Positions 48,876 to 58,768 are shown, numbered from the stretch's first letter. The stretch: DNA of 64,000 bases from Confluentibacter citreus (GCF_002807055.1 NZ_NIXN01000004.1:124001-188000); one strand, 5' to 3'. The notes: generated from the letters alone by a model not told the origin. Made by a program: numbers and translations.

Positions 48876-50249
48876 ATGAAACATACCTATAAACTTATAG
48901 CCACACTTATAACTGTCATAAATTCTTCCATTGGAGAAGCACAAAATCCTATTGTGCAAACCAATTATACAGCAGATCCGGCACCAATGGTACATAACGG
49001 GACAGTGTATCTTTATACAAGTCATGATGAAGACGATGCCAATGCCGATGGCAAGGGTTTTAAAATGCTCAATTGGTTGCTTTATACATCAACCGATATG
49101 GTCAATTGGACAGACCATGGAATAGTTGCTTCTCTAAAAGATTTTAGTTGGGCAAAACAAGATAATGGTGCCTGGGCAGTTCAGTGTATTGAACGAAATG
49201 GTAAATTTTATTTATACTGTCCCATGCATGGCGGAGGTATAGGAGTTTTGGTTTCAGATAGTCCTTATGGGCCATTTAAAGATCCTATAGGAGGTAAACT
49301 TATCAATCATCATCCTTGGAACGATATCGATCCTACGCCGTTTATTGATGACGATGGTCAGGCGTATTTGTTTTGGGGAAATCCTGGCTTGTTTTACGTA
49401 AAACTGAATGAGGATATGATATCCTATTCGGGTGAAGTTAAACAAATACCCAATACTATAGAATCTTTTGGTAAACGTGAAGGAGAAAAAAATGATATAA
49501 GACCTACGACTTATGAGGAAGGCCCCTGGTTATATAAACGTAAAGATCTGTATTACTTATTTTTTGGCGCAGGGCCCATACCGGAACATATTGGTTATTC
49601 AACCAGTAAAAGTATACCAGGACCTTGGAAATATCAAGGTGTTGTCATGCCTACACAAGGAAATTCTTTTACCAATCATCCCGGCATCATTGATTTTAAG
49701 GGAAAAAGCTATTTTTTCTATCACAATGCAGCATTGCCAGGAGGTGGCGGTTTTACTCGTTCAGTTTGTGTAGAAGAGGTCACGTTTAATAAAGATGGTT
49801 CAATCGTGCAAATGAATATGACAGAAGATATCAAACAGAGTTTAAGTCCATTAAATCCTTATGTCAAAACGGAAGCAGAAACTATTGCTTGGTCTGAAGG
49901 AGTGAAGTCAATGAACGATAGTGTGGTTGGCAATTTTATTACGGCAAAATACAATGACGCTTTTATCAAAGTAAAAGAGGTGGATTTTCGTAAAAAAGGC
50001 GCTTCGAAATTCACAACAAGAATAGGCACAACGCACAGCGGAAATATTTCTATGGAAATACGATTGGACACTAAAGACGGAGAATTACTTGGAACCGTTA
50101 ATGTACCAATGACGGCAGGGAATGATAAATGGACAGTACAAACAATTGATATTAAAAAAGTGTCAGGAATCCACGATTTGTATTTTGTTTTTAAAGGAGA
50201 AGTCGAGACCGACATTCTGTATTTTGATTATTGGAAATTTCTAAAATAA
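48876..50249 (+). CDS. GH43 family enzyme with C-terminal CBM6-like domain
   Basis: The 457-residue secreted protein has a signal peptide (to GEAQ). The propeller has base Asp34 ([13 protein letters not shown]), [18 protein letters not shown] and the acid Glu in [23 protein letters not shown]6-like sandwich begins near residue 335 ([14 protein letters not shown]) and ends [20 protein letters not shown]. It resembles GH43 arabinofuranosidases acting on arabinose-bearing hemicellulose. It is distinct from the other two GH43 genes of the locus, so three different furanoside or pyranoside linkages may be served. It lies 59 bases after the previous GH43. Confidence 0.9.
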   Translation: MKHTYKLIATLITVINSSIGEAQNPIVQTNYTADPAPMVHNGTVYLYTSHDEDDANADGKGFKMLNWLLYTSTDMVNWTDHGIVASLKDFSWAKQDNGAWAVQCIERNGKFYLYCPMHGGGIGVLVSDSPYGPFKDPIGGKLINHHPWNDIDPTPFIDDDGQAYLFWGNPGLFYVKLNEDMISYSGEVKQIPNTIESFGKREGEKNDIRPTTYEEGPWLYKRKDLYYLFFGAGPIPEHIGYSTSKSIPGPWKYQGVVMPTQGNSFTNHPGIIDFKGKSYFFYHNAALPGGGGFTRSVCVEEVTFNKDGSIVQMNMTEDIKQSLSPLNPYVKTEAETIAWSEGVKSMNDSVVGNFITAKYNDAFIKVKEVDFRKKGASKFTTRIGTTHSGNISMEIRLDTKDGELLGTVNVPMTAGNDKWTVQTIDIKKVSGIHDLYFVFKGEVETDILYFDYWKFLK

Positions 50250-50336
50250 ACGTTTACTAAAAAAGCTATGCAAACTGCTTGTATTTTAAATTTAAAATAA
50301 TTGATTTTTCAGAAAAAATAAATATATATAAAGCAA

Positions 50337-52154
50337 ATGATAAAAAGAAGCAAATTTTTAAAATGTTGGAGAATATGGTCTAAAGCAAATTTTTTAATGG
50401 TTTTGCTCTTTTCCCTTTGGATTAATCATTTACAGTCCCAAACAGCAATGGTCAATATTGAATCTCGAAATTTGACAAGTTTAAATGGTGACTGGCAGGT
50501 GATTATAGATCCATTAGGAGCAGGGGACTGGAAAGAGGTCTGGAAGGAAAAAAAGCCTCAAAATAAGACGGACTTTATTGAGCATTCTTTTGATGGAGGC
50601 CCCATGTTAAAAGTACCTGGCGACTTTAACTCGCAACTATGTGAACTCACTTATTTGGAAGGCAATGTTTGGTATAAAAAAGTATTCAATTATAAGTCTG
50701 ACGAAGAAAAAAGGTTATTTCTCCATTTTGGGGCAGTAAATTATTTAGCAAACGTCTATCTTAATGGTGAAAAAATTGGAAGCCATGAAGGAGGATTTAC
50801 CCCTTTTCAATTCGAAATTACTGATAAAGTAAAAAATGGAGATAATGTTCTAATCGTTAAAGTAGATAACAGACGTTTAAATAATGGCGTACCGAGTGCG
50901 GGATATGATTGGTTTAACTATGGCGGGATTACCCGTGATGTTAATTTGATTGAAACCAATAGCACTTTTATACAAGATTATTTCATTCAACTAAAAAAAG
51001 GCAGCTTAAATAACGTATTGGGATGGGTAAAATTAGATGGAACAAAAGCAAAACAAAAGGTTACAATTAAAATACCTGAGCTTAATAAAGTCCATAAAAC
51101 AAAAGCAAACGATGATGGTTATGCCAGTGTTGCGTTTGCTTCGAATTTCAGTCTTTGGTCTCCACAAAATCCTAAGCTATATAAAGTCATCATTGAAAGT
51201 GAAACTGATGTGGTTATAGATAGTATTGGGTTTAGGAGTATTGAAGTTCAGGGAAGCAAAATAGTACTTAACAAAAAAGACGTTTTTTTGAAAGCAGTAA
51301 ATATCCATGAAGAGAATCCGTATAAAGGCGCTAGAGCACATTCAAAAGAAGATGCCTTTATACTATTGAATGCGGCCAAAGAATTGGGATGCAATTTAGT
51401 TCGTTTGGCCCATTATCCTCACAATGAAAATATAGTTAAGGAGGCTGAAAAAATGGGATTGATGGTATGGAGTGAACTTCCCATTTATCAATTCATGCAG
51501 TTCTCAGATAGTGTTGTTCCACAAAAAATGGAGACCATGCTCAAAGAGATGGTTAGCCGGGACAAAAACCGCAGTAGCGTTATTGTCTGGAGTCTGTCAA
51601 ACGAAACATATCCGGGTACACCAAACCGAACTGAGGCTCTCATTGAACTCACTCAAAAATGCAAGACATTGGATTCAACCCGATTGATTACCCATGTTAT
51701 AAATTCGCAATCTTATACGAATAATTCATTCATCGTTAGGGATGAACTTTACAAGTATTCCGATTTGGTTGCCCTTAACGAATATATAGGATGGTACCTC
51801 CCATGGGAAGGAAAACCTTCTGATGTGACATGGAATATTTCTTTTCCCAACAAGCCAGTGTTTATTTCTGAATTTGGAGGCGAGGCTGTATATGGAAATG
51901 ATACAGAACCAACAGATGAAGCTGCCAACTGGACGGAAACATATCAGAAACAAATTTATCAGGATCAAATAGAAATGTTCAATACAATTCCTAACTTAAG
52001 TGGCGTGTGCCCTTGGCTATTATTCGATTATAGATCATTGGGAAGAATGAACCAAGTTTATCAAAAAGGCTATAATAGAAAAGGGCTCTTATCTGAAAAA
52101 GGAGAAAAGAAGAAAGCATGGTATATCATGCAGGATTATTTTAAAACAAAATGA
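50337..52154 (+). CDS. GH2 family beta-glycosidase (uronidase or galactosidase)
   Basis: The 605-residue protein has an N-terminal signal segment, a sugar-binding jelly-roll (NVWYKKVFNY, HFGAVNYLANVYLNG), an Ig-like domain and a barrel. The acid/base is Glu423 in WSLSNETYPG and the nucleophile is Glu512 in PVFISEFGGEAV. Near the C-terminus YNRKGLLSEKGEKKKAW carries an Asn-x-Lys pair at the position used by beta-glucuronidases to hold the uronate carboxylate. I therefore favour a beta-uronidase, but similar motifs occur in GH2 beta-galactosidases. The short length (about 600) also fits the glucuronidase type. Its stop codon overlaps the next start by four bases. Confidence 0.87.
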   Translation: MIKRSKFLKCWRIWSKANFLMVLLFSLWINHLQSQTAMVNIESRNLTSLNGDWQVIIDPLGAGDWKEVWKEKKPQNKTDFIEHSFDGGPMLKVPGDFNSQLCELTYLEGNVWYKKVFNYKSDEEKRLFLHFGAVNYLANVYLNGEKIGSHEGGFTPFQFEITDKVKNGDNVLIVKVDNRRLNNGVPSAGYDWFNYGGITRDVNLIETNSTFIQDYFIQLKKGSLNNVLGWVKLDGTKAKQKVTIKIPELNKVHKTKANDDGYASVAFASNFSLWSPQNPKLYKVIIESETDVVIDSIGFRSIEVQGSKIVLNKKDVFLKAVNIHEENPYKGARAHSKEDAFILLNAAKELGCNLVRLAHYPHNENIVKEAEKMGLMVWSELPIYQFMQFSDSVVPQKMETMLKEMVSRDKNRSSVIVWSLSNETYPGTPNRTEALIELTQKCKTLDSTRLITHVINSQSYTNNSFIVRDELYKYSDLVALNEYIGWYLPWEGKPSDVTWNISFPNKPVFISEFGGEAVYGNDTEPTDEAANWTETYQKQIYQDQIEMFNTIPNLSGVCPWLLFDYRSLGRMNQVYQKGYNRKGLLSEKGEKKKAWYIMQDYFKTK

Positions 52155-53083
52155 AAATTAAAAGTACAAAGGAAGTATTGACCTTTATCTGCCTGATAAT
52201 AGTTTCGGGTAATTTTTTTGGTCAAAGTAAGGTTATTGATCTTTGGAACGGAAAAGTTCCTGGAGCAATTATCAATACGGAATACAAACAAATTGTTGAT
52301 TCAGCAGATAATTGGACAAAGATGCGATTTGTTACGAACCCTACACTTGATATGTATCCCGCTCCTAAAGAAATGGCAACGGGTACGGCAGTCATTATAT
52401 GTCCGGGCGGTGGTTACTGGGGGCTTGCCATTGATCATGAAGGAGTGCAGGTAGCCAAATGGTTGAATGGTTTGGGGATTACCGCTTTTGTATTGAAATA
52501 CCGATTGCCCAATGATGCTCTTATGGTTGATAAATCTTTGGGTCCTATGCAGGATGGACAGGAAGCGATTCGTAGTGTGCGCCGTATTGCAAAAGAATGG
52601 GGTATCGATTCTACAAAAATTGGAATCATGGGCTTTTCAGCAGGTGGACATCTGGCATCCACACTATCAACTCATTTTAATGAAAAAGTATATGAAGTAA
52701 CGGACTCTACCAGTGCCCGTCCCGATTTTTCACTATTGATTTATCCAGTCATATCTATGGAAGAAGACATCACGCATAAAGGTTCTCAAGTGAATTTATT
52801 GGGAGATAATCCATCTATAGAGCGAAAAAAGCATTTTTCAAATGAGTTACAGGTAAATGAAGAAACACCACCGGCATTTCTGGTTCATTCCATGGATGAT
52901 GGAGCGGTACCAGTGCAAAATAGCATTGGGTATGCATTGGCCTTGAAAAAATACCATGTTCCTTGTGAACTACATATTTATCAATCTGGTGGCCATGGAT
53001 ACGGACTTGGAAGAACGGAAAACACGGAGTCTTCATGGCCAGATGCTTGCAAAAAGTGGCTTAGAGCGAGGGGTTTTCTATGA
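52151..53083 (+). CDS. Secreted alpha/beta-hydrolase, carbohydrate esterase-like
   Basis: The 310-residue protein has a signal peptide (ending GNFFGQ). It carries the oxyanion segment VIICPGGGYWGLA, the nucleophile elbow GFSAGGHLAS (Ser163), an Asp in SMDDGAVPVQ and the His in SGGHGYGLG. This is the layout of the acetylxylan-esterase-like or BD-FAE alpha/beta hydrolases common in hemicellulose loci; removal of O-acetyl groups from xyloglucan is the likely job. Its ATG overlaps the GH2 stop (ATGA at 52151), showing translational coupling. The same type of overlap occurs at its own end with a gene remnant. Confidence 0.87.
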   Translation: MKIKSTKEVLTFICLIIVSGNFFGQSKVIDLWNGKVPGAIINTEYKQIVDSADNWTKMRFVTNPTLDMYPAPKEMATGTAVIICPGGGYWGLAIDHEGVQVAKWLNGLGITAFVLKYRLPNDALMVDKSLGPMQDGQEAIRSVRRIAKEWGIDSTKIGIMGFSAGGHLASTLSTHFNEKVYEVTDSTSARPDFSLLIYPVISMEEDITHKGSQVNLLGDNPSIERKKHFSNELQVNEETPPAFLVHSMDDGAVPVQNSIGYALALKKYHVPCELHIYQSGGHGYGLGRTENTESSWPDACKKWLRARGFL

Positions 53084-53193
53084 GTAAAAGGATGAATTCA
53101 AATATGGAAAATCAAAATGGAATGATGGCAAAAGATTCCTCTCGCAGGGAATTTATTAAACTAAAAAAGGAAAGCATAAAACTTGAAAATTAA
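53080..53193 (+). pseudogene. Twin-arginine leader remnant (37 codons)
   Basis: An ATG overlapping the esterase stop codon (ATGA at 53080-53083) opens a 37-codon frame ending TAA at 53193. It contains KDSSRREFIKL, a clear twin-arginine (Tat) export motif, but the hydrophobic stretch and mature protein that should follow are absent. The frame ends KKESIKLEN. The coupled start shows that a real gene once followed here, probably a Tat-exported oxidoreductase or hydrolase of the kind found in sugar loci. Only the leader remains. Confidence 0.6.
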
Positions 53194-53214
53194 GATAAAT
53201 TGAAATAAAGCAAA

Positions 53215-55323
53215 ATGAAAAACAATTCTAATCAGATAAAAATTTGTAAAACATTATTAATTCTGGTAATGATAATTGCGGGATGGCATGTGGAATCGCA
53301 AAACGCCAACAGGTTTTTTCCAGAAAAAGACCTCATAACCACAGGTATCTATTATTACCCCGAACATTGGAACGAAAACCAATGGGAACGCGATATTAAA
53401 AATATAGCGGATATGGGATATGAGTTTGTGCATCTCGCTGAGTTTGCTTGGTATAAAATGGAACCCGTTGAAGGCACATTCAATTTCACTTGGTTGGATA
53501 AAGTTGTGAATCTTTGCGTAAAAAATAACTTAAAAATAGTTATGTGTACGCCTTCGGCAACCACACCAACATGGATGCGCGTCAATTATCCTGAAACGTT
53601 TATTATGGATGGCCATTATATTCGTGCAGAGAATGGTACCCGGGGGTTAGGATCTACCGTTAATCCTAAATACCGCATGTTTGTTGAGAGGATTGTTGCT
53701 GAAATAGCTAAACGTTATGGACAGAACAAGAACGTGGTGGGATGGCAAATTGACAATGAACCACCGGCAATTGCTGATTATAGCCCAGATTCCCAAGAAG
53801 CATTCAGAAAATGGTTGAAAAATAAGTATCAAACTATAGAAACATTAAATACCGTTTGGGGAACAGCCTTTTGGAGCCAAAGGTTCAATAGTTTCGATGA
53901 GGTTGTAATACCTAATACCAACTTAGTAGGGTGGTGGGGCAATAACCCTCATGCGTTACTTGATTTTAAACGTTATTCAGCAGATTGTCAGGCCAATTTT
54001 CTTGATTTACAAGCAGGGATTTTAAGGGAGCATATTTTAAATAATCAATACATAACAACAAATTATACGGCCATATCTACCAGTGCTGACCCAAGAAGAA
54101 CTAACAAACTTGATTTTGCCGCTTATACGGCCTATCCTAATGGAGGAAGTAACAATATCGGCGAACAGGGTTTCAGATTAGGGGATGGTAAAGCCATTCT
54201 TTTTGCATCCGAATATTATAAATCGGTTGGGGGTATTTCAGGAGTTATGGAAATTCAACCTGGCCCCGTTAATTGGGGGAGCTATAATCCTTTACTACTA
54301 CCAGGTACAGTGCGTATGTGGCTTTACCACACCTTTGCAGCAGGCGGTAAATTTGCCTGCTCGTATAGATTTCGTCAAATTAATTATAGTTCTGAGCAGT
54401 ATCATTCAGGTATCATGAAGCCAGATGGGGTAACACCTTCACCAGGAGGTGAAGAATATATGCAATTTATGAAGGAGGTAAAATCACTTCGTAAGCAATA
54501 CAAACCTAATAAAAAGATGCCTGAAAAATTGGCGGCAAGATCAACAGCCATTCTTTGGAACCTTGAGAATTATTGGGCTATTGACAGACAAAAATTGACC
54601 CATCAATGGGATTCATGGGGCTATCCTGTTAAGTTTTTGGAATTAGGCAAATCTCTTGGAGCTCCTTCTGAAGTGATTTCAGAGGAAACGGATTTCTCAA
54701 AATATAAATTTTTGATTGTGCCAGCTTATGACCTGATAGATTCAGTTTTGGTTAAAAAATGGAAAAATTATGTAACTAATGGGGGGCATTTGATTTTAAC
54801 GTGCCGTACCGCAACAAGAAACCGTGAGGCGCATATCTGGGAAGGCGAATTGGCAGCACCAATTTCTGATTTCATAGGCGCACATATTGAGTCCACCGAT
54901 ATGCTTTCATCTTATAAAAATGGAGACGTTTTAATGAATTCTACCCATTACAATTGGAATAACTGGGCCGATTTGCTTACGCCTGAAAAAGGAACAGAAG
55001 TGCTTGCAACCTACAACGACCAATTTTATAAAGGAAAAGCCGCTGTAGTAAGACATAAAATTGGGAAAGGTTCTGTAACATACATTGGTGTAGATACGGA
55101 TGATTCAAAATTGGAAAAAGATATTTTAAAGAACATTTATAAGGATGCTGGAGTTACTACGGAAGACTATCCAGAAGGAGTTTACGTCTATTGGCGCGAT
55201 GGATTTCATTTTGCGGTGAATTATTCATCCGAAATCTACAATATGAACATTCCCGAATCTGCAAAAATCCTTGTTGGTGAAAAAACCATAAAACCTGCAG
55301 GAGTTGTCGTTTGGACAGAATAG
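53215..55323 (+). CDS. GH42 family beta-galactosidase, secreted
   Basis: The 702-residue protein has a signal peptide (ILVMIIAGWHVESQ). GH42 features are GIYYYPEHWNENQWERDI at the start of the barrel, EFAWYKMEP, TPSATTPTWM, and the acid/base Glu182 in VVGWQIDNEPP; the nucleophile is Glu333 in LFASEYYKS. A trimerisation-like alpha/beta domain (about 450-640) and a C-terminal sandwich follow. GH42 enzymes remove beta-galactose; in this locus galactose of xyloglucan side chains is the natural target. Most GH42 are cytoplasmic, so a secreted one is notable but usual for Bacteroidota. Confidence 0.92.
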   Translation: MKNNSNQIKICKTLLILVMIIAGWHVESQNANRFFPEKDLITTGIYYYPEHWNENQWERDIKNIADMGYEFVHLAEFAWYKMEPVEGTFNFTWLDKVVNLCVKNNLKIVMCTPSATTPTWMRVNYPETFIMDGHYIRAENGTRGLGSTVNPKYRMFVERIVAEIAKRYGQNKNVVGWQIDNEPPAIADYSPDSQEAFRKWLKNKYQTIETLNTVWGTAFWSQRFNSFDEVVIPNTNLVGWWGNNPHALLDFKRYSADCQANFLDLQAGILREHILNNQYITTNYTAISTSADPRRTNKLDFAAYTAYPNGGSNNIGEQGFRLGDGKAILFASEYYKSVGGISGVMEIQPGPVNWGSYNPLLLPGTVRMWLYHTFAAGGKFACSYRFRQINYSSEQYHSGIMKPDGVTPSPGGEEYMQFMKEVKSLRKQYKPNKKMPEKLAARSTAILWNLENYWAIDRQKLTHQWDSWGYPVKFLELGKSLGAPSEVISEETDFSKYKFLIVPAYDLIDSVLVKKWKNYVTNGGHLILTCRTATRNREAHIWEGELAAPISDFIGAHIESTDMLSSYKNGDVLMNSTHYNWNNWADLLTPEKGTEVLATYNDQFYKGKAAVVRHKIGKGSVTYIGVDTDDSKLEKDILKNIYKDAGVTTEDYPEGVYVYWRDGFHFAVNYSSEIYNMNIPESAKILVGEKTIKPAGVVVWTE

Positions 55324-55433
55324 TAATATTTATTTTCTTTCCAAGGAAAGAGAAGTGATATTTAAAAATTTTAAGTATTCCCCAATCATAAAAGATTGAT
55401 AATAATATTCAAATACATAATTCAAAGAAACAA

Positions 55434-57068
55434 ATGAAAATTAATAAACTAATAATTTTAGGGGTCTTGTTCCCATTGAGTGTCATGTCTCAGGAAAATC
55501 CTCAGGTAATTGTTAATACAGACCAAGAACCTGTCGCTTCAGGAAAGTTCAGTCCAACATGGGAATCCCTTCAGCAATATGAAGTGCCCGAATGGTATAG
55601 CAATGCCAAGTTTGGAATCTGGGCACATTGGGGACCACAATGCCAGCCCGAGCAAGGCGACTGGTATGGCAGGTTTATGTATGATGAAGGAAGTGATCAA
55701 AATAAATGGCATGTCGAAAATTACGGACATCCATCTAAAGTAGGCTTCAAAGACGTTATCAACGATTGGAAAGCTGAGAATTGGGATCCGGAAAAATTAG
55801 TCGCCCTTTACAAAAAAGTAGGTGCCCAATATTTCTTTGCTATGGCAAACCATCATGATAATCTGGATTTATGGGACAGCAAATACCAAGAATGGAACTC
55901 GGTTCGTGTTGGTCCAAAAAAAGATATCGTCACCGGTTGGGCAGAAGCAGCCAAAAAATATGATCTTCCTTTTGGGATAAGCGTGCATGCTACTCATGCA
56001 TGGACTTGGTTTGAAACTTCACAACGTTCGGATATAAAAGGCGGGTTTGCAGGGATTCCTTATGATGGAAAACTGACCAAAGAAGACGGTAAAGGCACTT
56101 GGTGGGAAGGTCTGGATCCTCAACAACTTTATGCCCAAAACCACCAACTTAGTAAAGGAAGTGAAGATGATATTAAAGCTTTATGGGGACAATGGCATTG
56201 GGAAAACGGCGCATCCATTCCAGATCAGGAATTTTGTGATAGATTTTACAACCGCACCATGGAGCTGATTAATAAATACAACCCAGACTTGCTTTATTTT
56301 GACGATACAGCGCTTCCTCTTTATCCAGTAAGTGATGCAGGGCTAAAGATCGCCGCACATTATTACAATAACAACATGGCTACCCACAATGGCAAGCTCG
56401 AAGCTGTTTTATTTGGAAAAGTGTTAACAGAACAACAAAAACAATGTATGGTTTGGGACGTAGAACGTGGGGCACCAGATAAAGCACAACCCGATGCATG
56501 GCAAACATGTACCTGTATTGGTGATTGGCATTATAATAGAGACTTATATGATAGGAATGGTTATAAATCAGCGCAAACAGTCATTCATATGCTTATTGAT
56601 ATTGTGAGTAAAAACGGAAATTTACTTTTAAATATTCCAGTTCGTGGAGATGGATCAATCGATAATAGAGAAGTTGCCATTCTGGAAGGCATTGGTGCTT
56701 GGATGGATGTGAACAAAGAAAGCATTTTTGATACACGTCCATGGAAAATTTATGGCGAGGGTCCTGCAACGGATTCTATAAACCCTATTGATAGTCAGGG
56801 ATTCAATGAAGGGAAAGTAAAATTATCAGAAAAAGATATTCGCTTTAATCAGAAAGGGAACATTCTTTATGCAACGGTGCTTGGCGTACCAGCCGAAGAC
56901 ATCATCATAAAATCATTAGGTAAAGCTGGTCATTCAAAAATCAAAAACATAGAAATTCTAGGAAGTAAGGAAAAACTCAAATGGCAGCAAAAAGCGGATT
57001 CGTTAGTGATTAATAAACCCAAGTCGTTTCCTAATGAAGTTGCTGTGGTGTTTAAGGTATCTTATTAG
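55434..57068 (+). CDS. GH29 alpha-L-fucosidase, copy 1, secreted
   Basis: The 544-residue protein has a signal peptide (ending SVMSQ). The barrel shows KFGIWAHWGPQCQPEQGDWY, FAMANHHDNLDLW and the nucleophile Asp290 in DLLYFDDTALPLY, followed by a C-terminal sandwich. The spacing and the extended loop ISVHATHAWTWF fit the GH29 group with alpha-1,2-type or broad specificity, although the linkage cannot be read from sequence. It would remove fucose from the galactose side chain of xyloglucan, the step before GH42 action. It lies 110 bases after GH42 and 21 before the second GH29. Confidence 0.92.
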   Translation: MKINKLIILGVLFPLSVMSQENPQVIVNTDQEPVASGKFSPTWESLQQYEVPEWYSNAKFGIWAHWGPQCQPEQGDWYGRFMYDEGSDQNKWHVENYGHPSKVGFKDVINDWKAENWDPEKLVALYKKVGAQYFFAMANHHDNLDLWDSKYQEWNSVRVGPKKDIVTGWAEAAKKYDLPFGISVHATHAWTWFETSQRSDIKGGFAGIPYDGKLTKEDGKGTWWEGLDPQQLYAQNHQLSKGSEDDIKALWGQWHWENGASIPDQEFCDRFYNRTMELINKYNPDLLYFDDTALPLYPVSDAGLKIAAHYYNNNMATHNGKLEAVLFGKVLTEQQKQCMVWDVERGAPDKAQPDAWQTCTCIGDWHYNRDLYDRNGYKSAQTVIHMLIDIVSKNGNLLLNIPVRGDGSIDNREVAILEGIGAWMDVNKESIFDTRPWKIYGEGPATDSINPIDSQGFNEGKVKLSEKDIRFNQKGNILYATVLGVPAEDIIIKSLGKAGHSKIKNIEILGSKEKLKWQQKADSLVINKPKSFPNEVAVVFKVSY

Positions 57069-57089
57069 TGGTTGCATAATATTTAAAAA

Positions 57090-58580
57090 ATGAAAAAAAT
57101 AATTTATCTTTTAATGGGACTAACCACTATGGGTTGTGCTATAAAAAAAGAGAAAAAAGAACAACCAAAATACCAAGCTAATTGGGAATCTTTATCGGAA
57201 TATGAAGCAGCAGCCGATTGGTTTAAAGATGCCAAATTCGGCATTTATGCACATTGGGGCGTTATGTCGGTTCCTGCTTATGCAAATGATTGGTACGCCA
57301 GAAACATGCATATAGAAGGTACAGATGAATATAAACACCATGTAGAAACATATGGCGAACCATCTGCATTTGGATATCATGATTTTGTACCCATGTTTAA
57401 GGCTGAAAAGTTTGATGCTGATGCTTGGGCTGATTTATTTGAAAAATCCGGGGCTAAATTTGCGGGTTTAGTTGCTGAGCATCATGATGGCTGGTCTAAT
57501 TGGGGAAGTAAAATTAACCCATGGAATGCTGTAAATATGGGACCAAAACGCGATGTTTATGGCGAATTAAGTAAAGCCATTCATAAAAAAAACATGAAAT
57601 TAGTGGCCTCTTTCCATATAGCCAGAAATCTTCAACTGTATAAGGATGAACCAGAGAACTGGCTAAAAAGTATTTCATATTTTCCGTACAATCCTAATAT
57701 GCCAACATCTTCAGAGGATCCACTTTTGGCAAAAATGTACGGCAATATTCCTAAAGAAACATTCTACAAAGATTGGCTCGGCCAACTTAAAGAAGTCATA
57801 GATAATTATAGCCCAGACTTAATCTATTTTGATAGTCAAACCCAAAAAATACCGGAGAATTACAAAAATGAATTTGCGGCATATTATTTTAATGATGCCG
57901 TAGCTAAAAACAAACAAGTCGTTTTTACTCATAAAGAAGGTGAATTTCCTAAAACGGTAAGTCTAGAAGATTTTGAAAAAGGCCGTATGAACAAAATTAC
58001 CAAAGATTTCTGGTTGACCGACGAAACTGTTTCAGTTGGTAGCTGGAGTTATACCAATACATTAGGATTAAAAAAAGCTGATGAAATCATACATATTTTA
58101 GCTGATATTGTGAGTAAAAATGGTGCTTTAATGCTTAATGTGTCACCAATGGCAGACGGTACTATTCCGCAAAACCAACAAGATGTTTTATTAGAAATAG
58201 GAGCTTGGTTAAAAATAAATGGGGAAGCTATTTATGGTAGTCGTACTTGGGATGTATTTGGTGAAGGCCCAACAAAACAAGAAAAATCAGGTATGTTCTT
58301 AGATAAAATAACATATACGCCACATGATATTCGCTATACGAGAAAAAAAAATACTATTTATGCCATAGTTTTAGGATGGCCTGGTAATAACATGCCGATA
58401 ACGTTAACCTCATTTACAACAAAAATTTTAGGTGATAATATCCCCAATATTAAACGTGTTTCAATATTAGGACACAAAGGCGAAGTCCCTTTTTTATTAG
58501 ATACTAACGGAGTGCATTTTAAAACACCTGAACAAAAAATTGATGACAAAGCTTTTGTGGTTAAAATAGAAACGAAATAA
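57090..58580 (+). CDS. GH29 alpha-L-fucosidase, copy 2, lipoprotein
   Basis: The 496-residue lipoprotein (MGC, Cys16) has the GH29 barrel: KFGIYAHWGVMSVPAYANDW, LVAEHHDGWSNWGS and the nucleophile Asp248 in DLIYFDSQTQ, then ADIVSKNGALMLNVSP and a beta-sandwich. It differs from its neighbour strongly (EHHDG against NHHDN at the active site and a shorter barrel), so this is not a recent duplication, and the two probably act on different fucose linkages. The lipid anchor suggests work at the membrane, while copy 1 is soluble. It is the last gene of PUL B. Confidence 0.92.
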   Translation: MKKIIYLLMGLTTMGCAIKKEKKEQPKYQANWESLSEYEAAADWFKDAKFGIYAHWGVMSVPAYANDWYARNMHIEGTDEYKHHVETYGEPSAFGYHDFVPMFKAEKFDADAWADLFEKSGAKFAGLVAEHHDGWSNWGSKINPWNAVNMGPKRDVYGELSKAIHKKNMKLVASFHIARNLQLYKDEPENWLKSISYFPYNPNMPTSSEDPLLAKMYGNIPKETFYKDWLGQLKEVIDNYSPDLIYFDSQTQKIPENYKNEFAAYYFNDAVAKNKQVVFTHKEGEFPKTVSLEDFEKGRMNKITKDFWLTDETVSVGSWSYTNTLGLKKADEIIHILADIVSKNGALMLNVSPMADGTIPQNQQDVLLEIGAWLKINGEAIYGSRTWDVFGEGPTKQEKSGMFLDKITYTPHDIRYTRKKNTIYAIVLGWPGNNMPITLTSFTTKILGDNIPNIKRVSILGHKGEVPFLLDTNGVHFKTPEQKIDDKAFVVKIETK

Positions 58581-58718
58581 ATTTATGAATGCCTCAGTGA
58601 TCTATTTTTTTGTAAAAGCAAATATATAAGCTTACAAAGTAAAATCATTTGAATTATTAAAATACAAGCTTAGTCATTTGATTTTTAATGCATAATGTAA
58701 CAGGATACAATTAGGTTG

Positions 58719-58760
58719 AAATTCATATTAATTTATCTTGTTTTATAAATAATACTAATT
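58719..58760. repeat. Direct repeat, copy 2 (tRNA-Arg upstream)
   Basis: The 22 bases at 58719-58740 match 19116-19137 with one mismatch, and 11 more match after a short spacer. The two copies are in the same orientation, 39.6 kb apart, and flank PUL B. Confidence 0.55.
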
Positions 58761-58768
58761 TATATTTG
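58738..58768 (+). promoter_or_regulatory. Bacteroidota-type promoter of tRNA-Arg
   Basis: TTG at 58738-58740 and TATATTTG at 58761-58768 are 20 bases apart and match the -33 TTG / -7 TAnnTTTG consensus of the phylum's primary sigma factor. The tRNA begins about 155 bases further on, a rather long leader. Confidence 0.6.

Noticed and set aside
55336-55351. Palindrome TCTTTCC/GGAAAGA after the GH42 gene
   Set aside because: Only two bases lie between the arms and no T-run follows, so it is too tight for a terminator and too short to call an operator.
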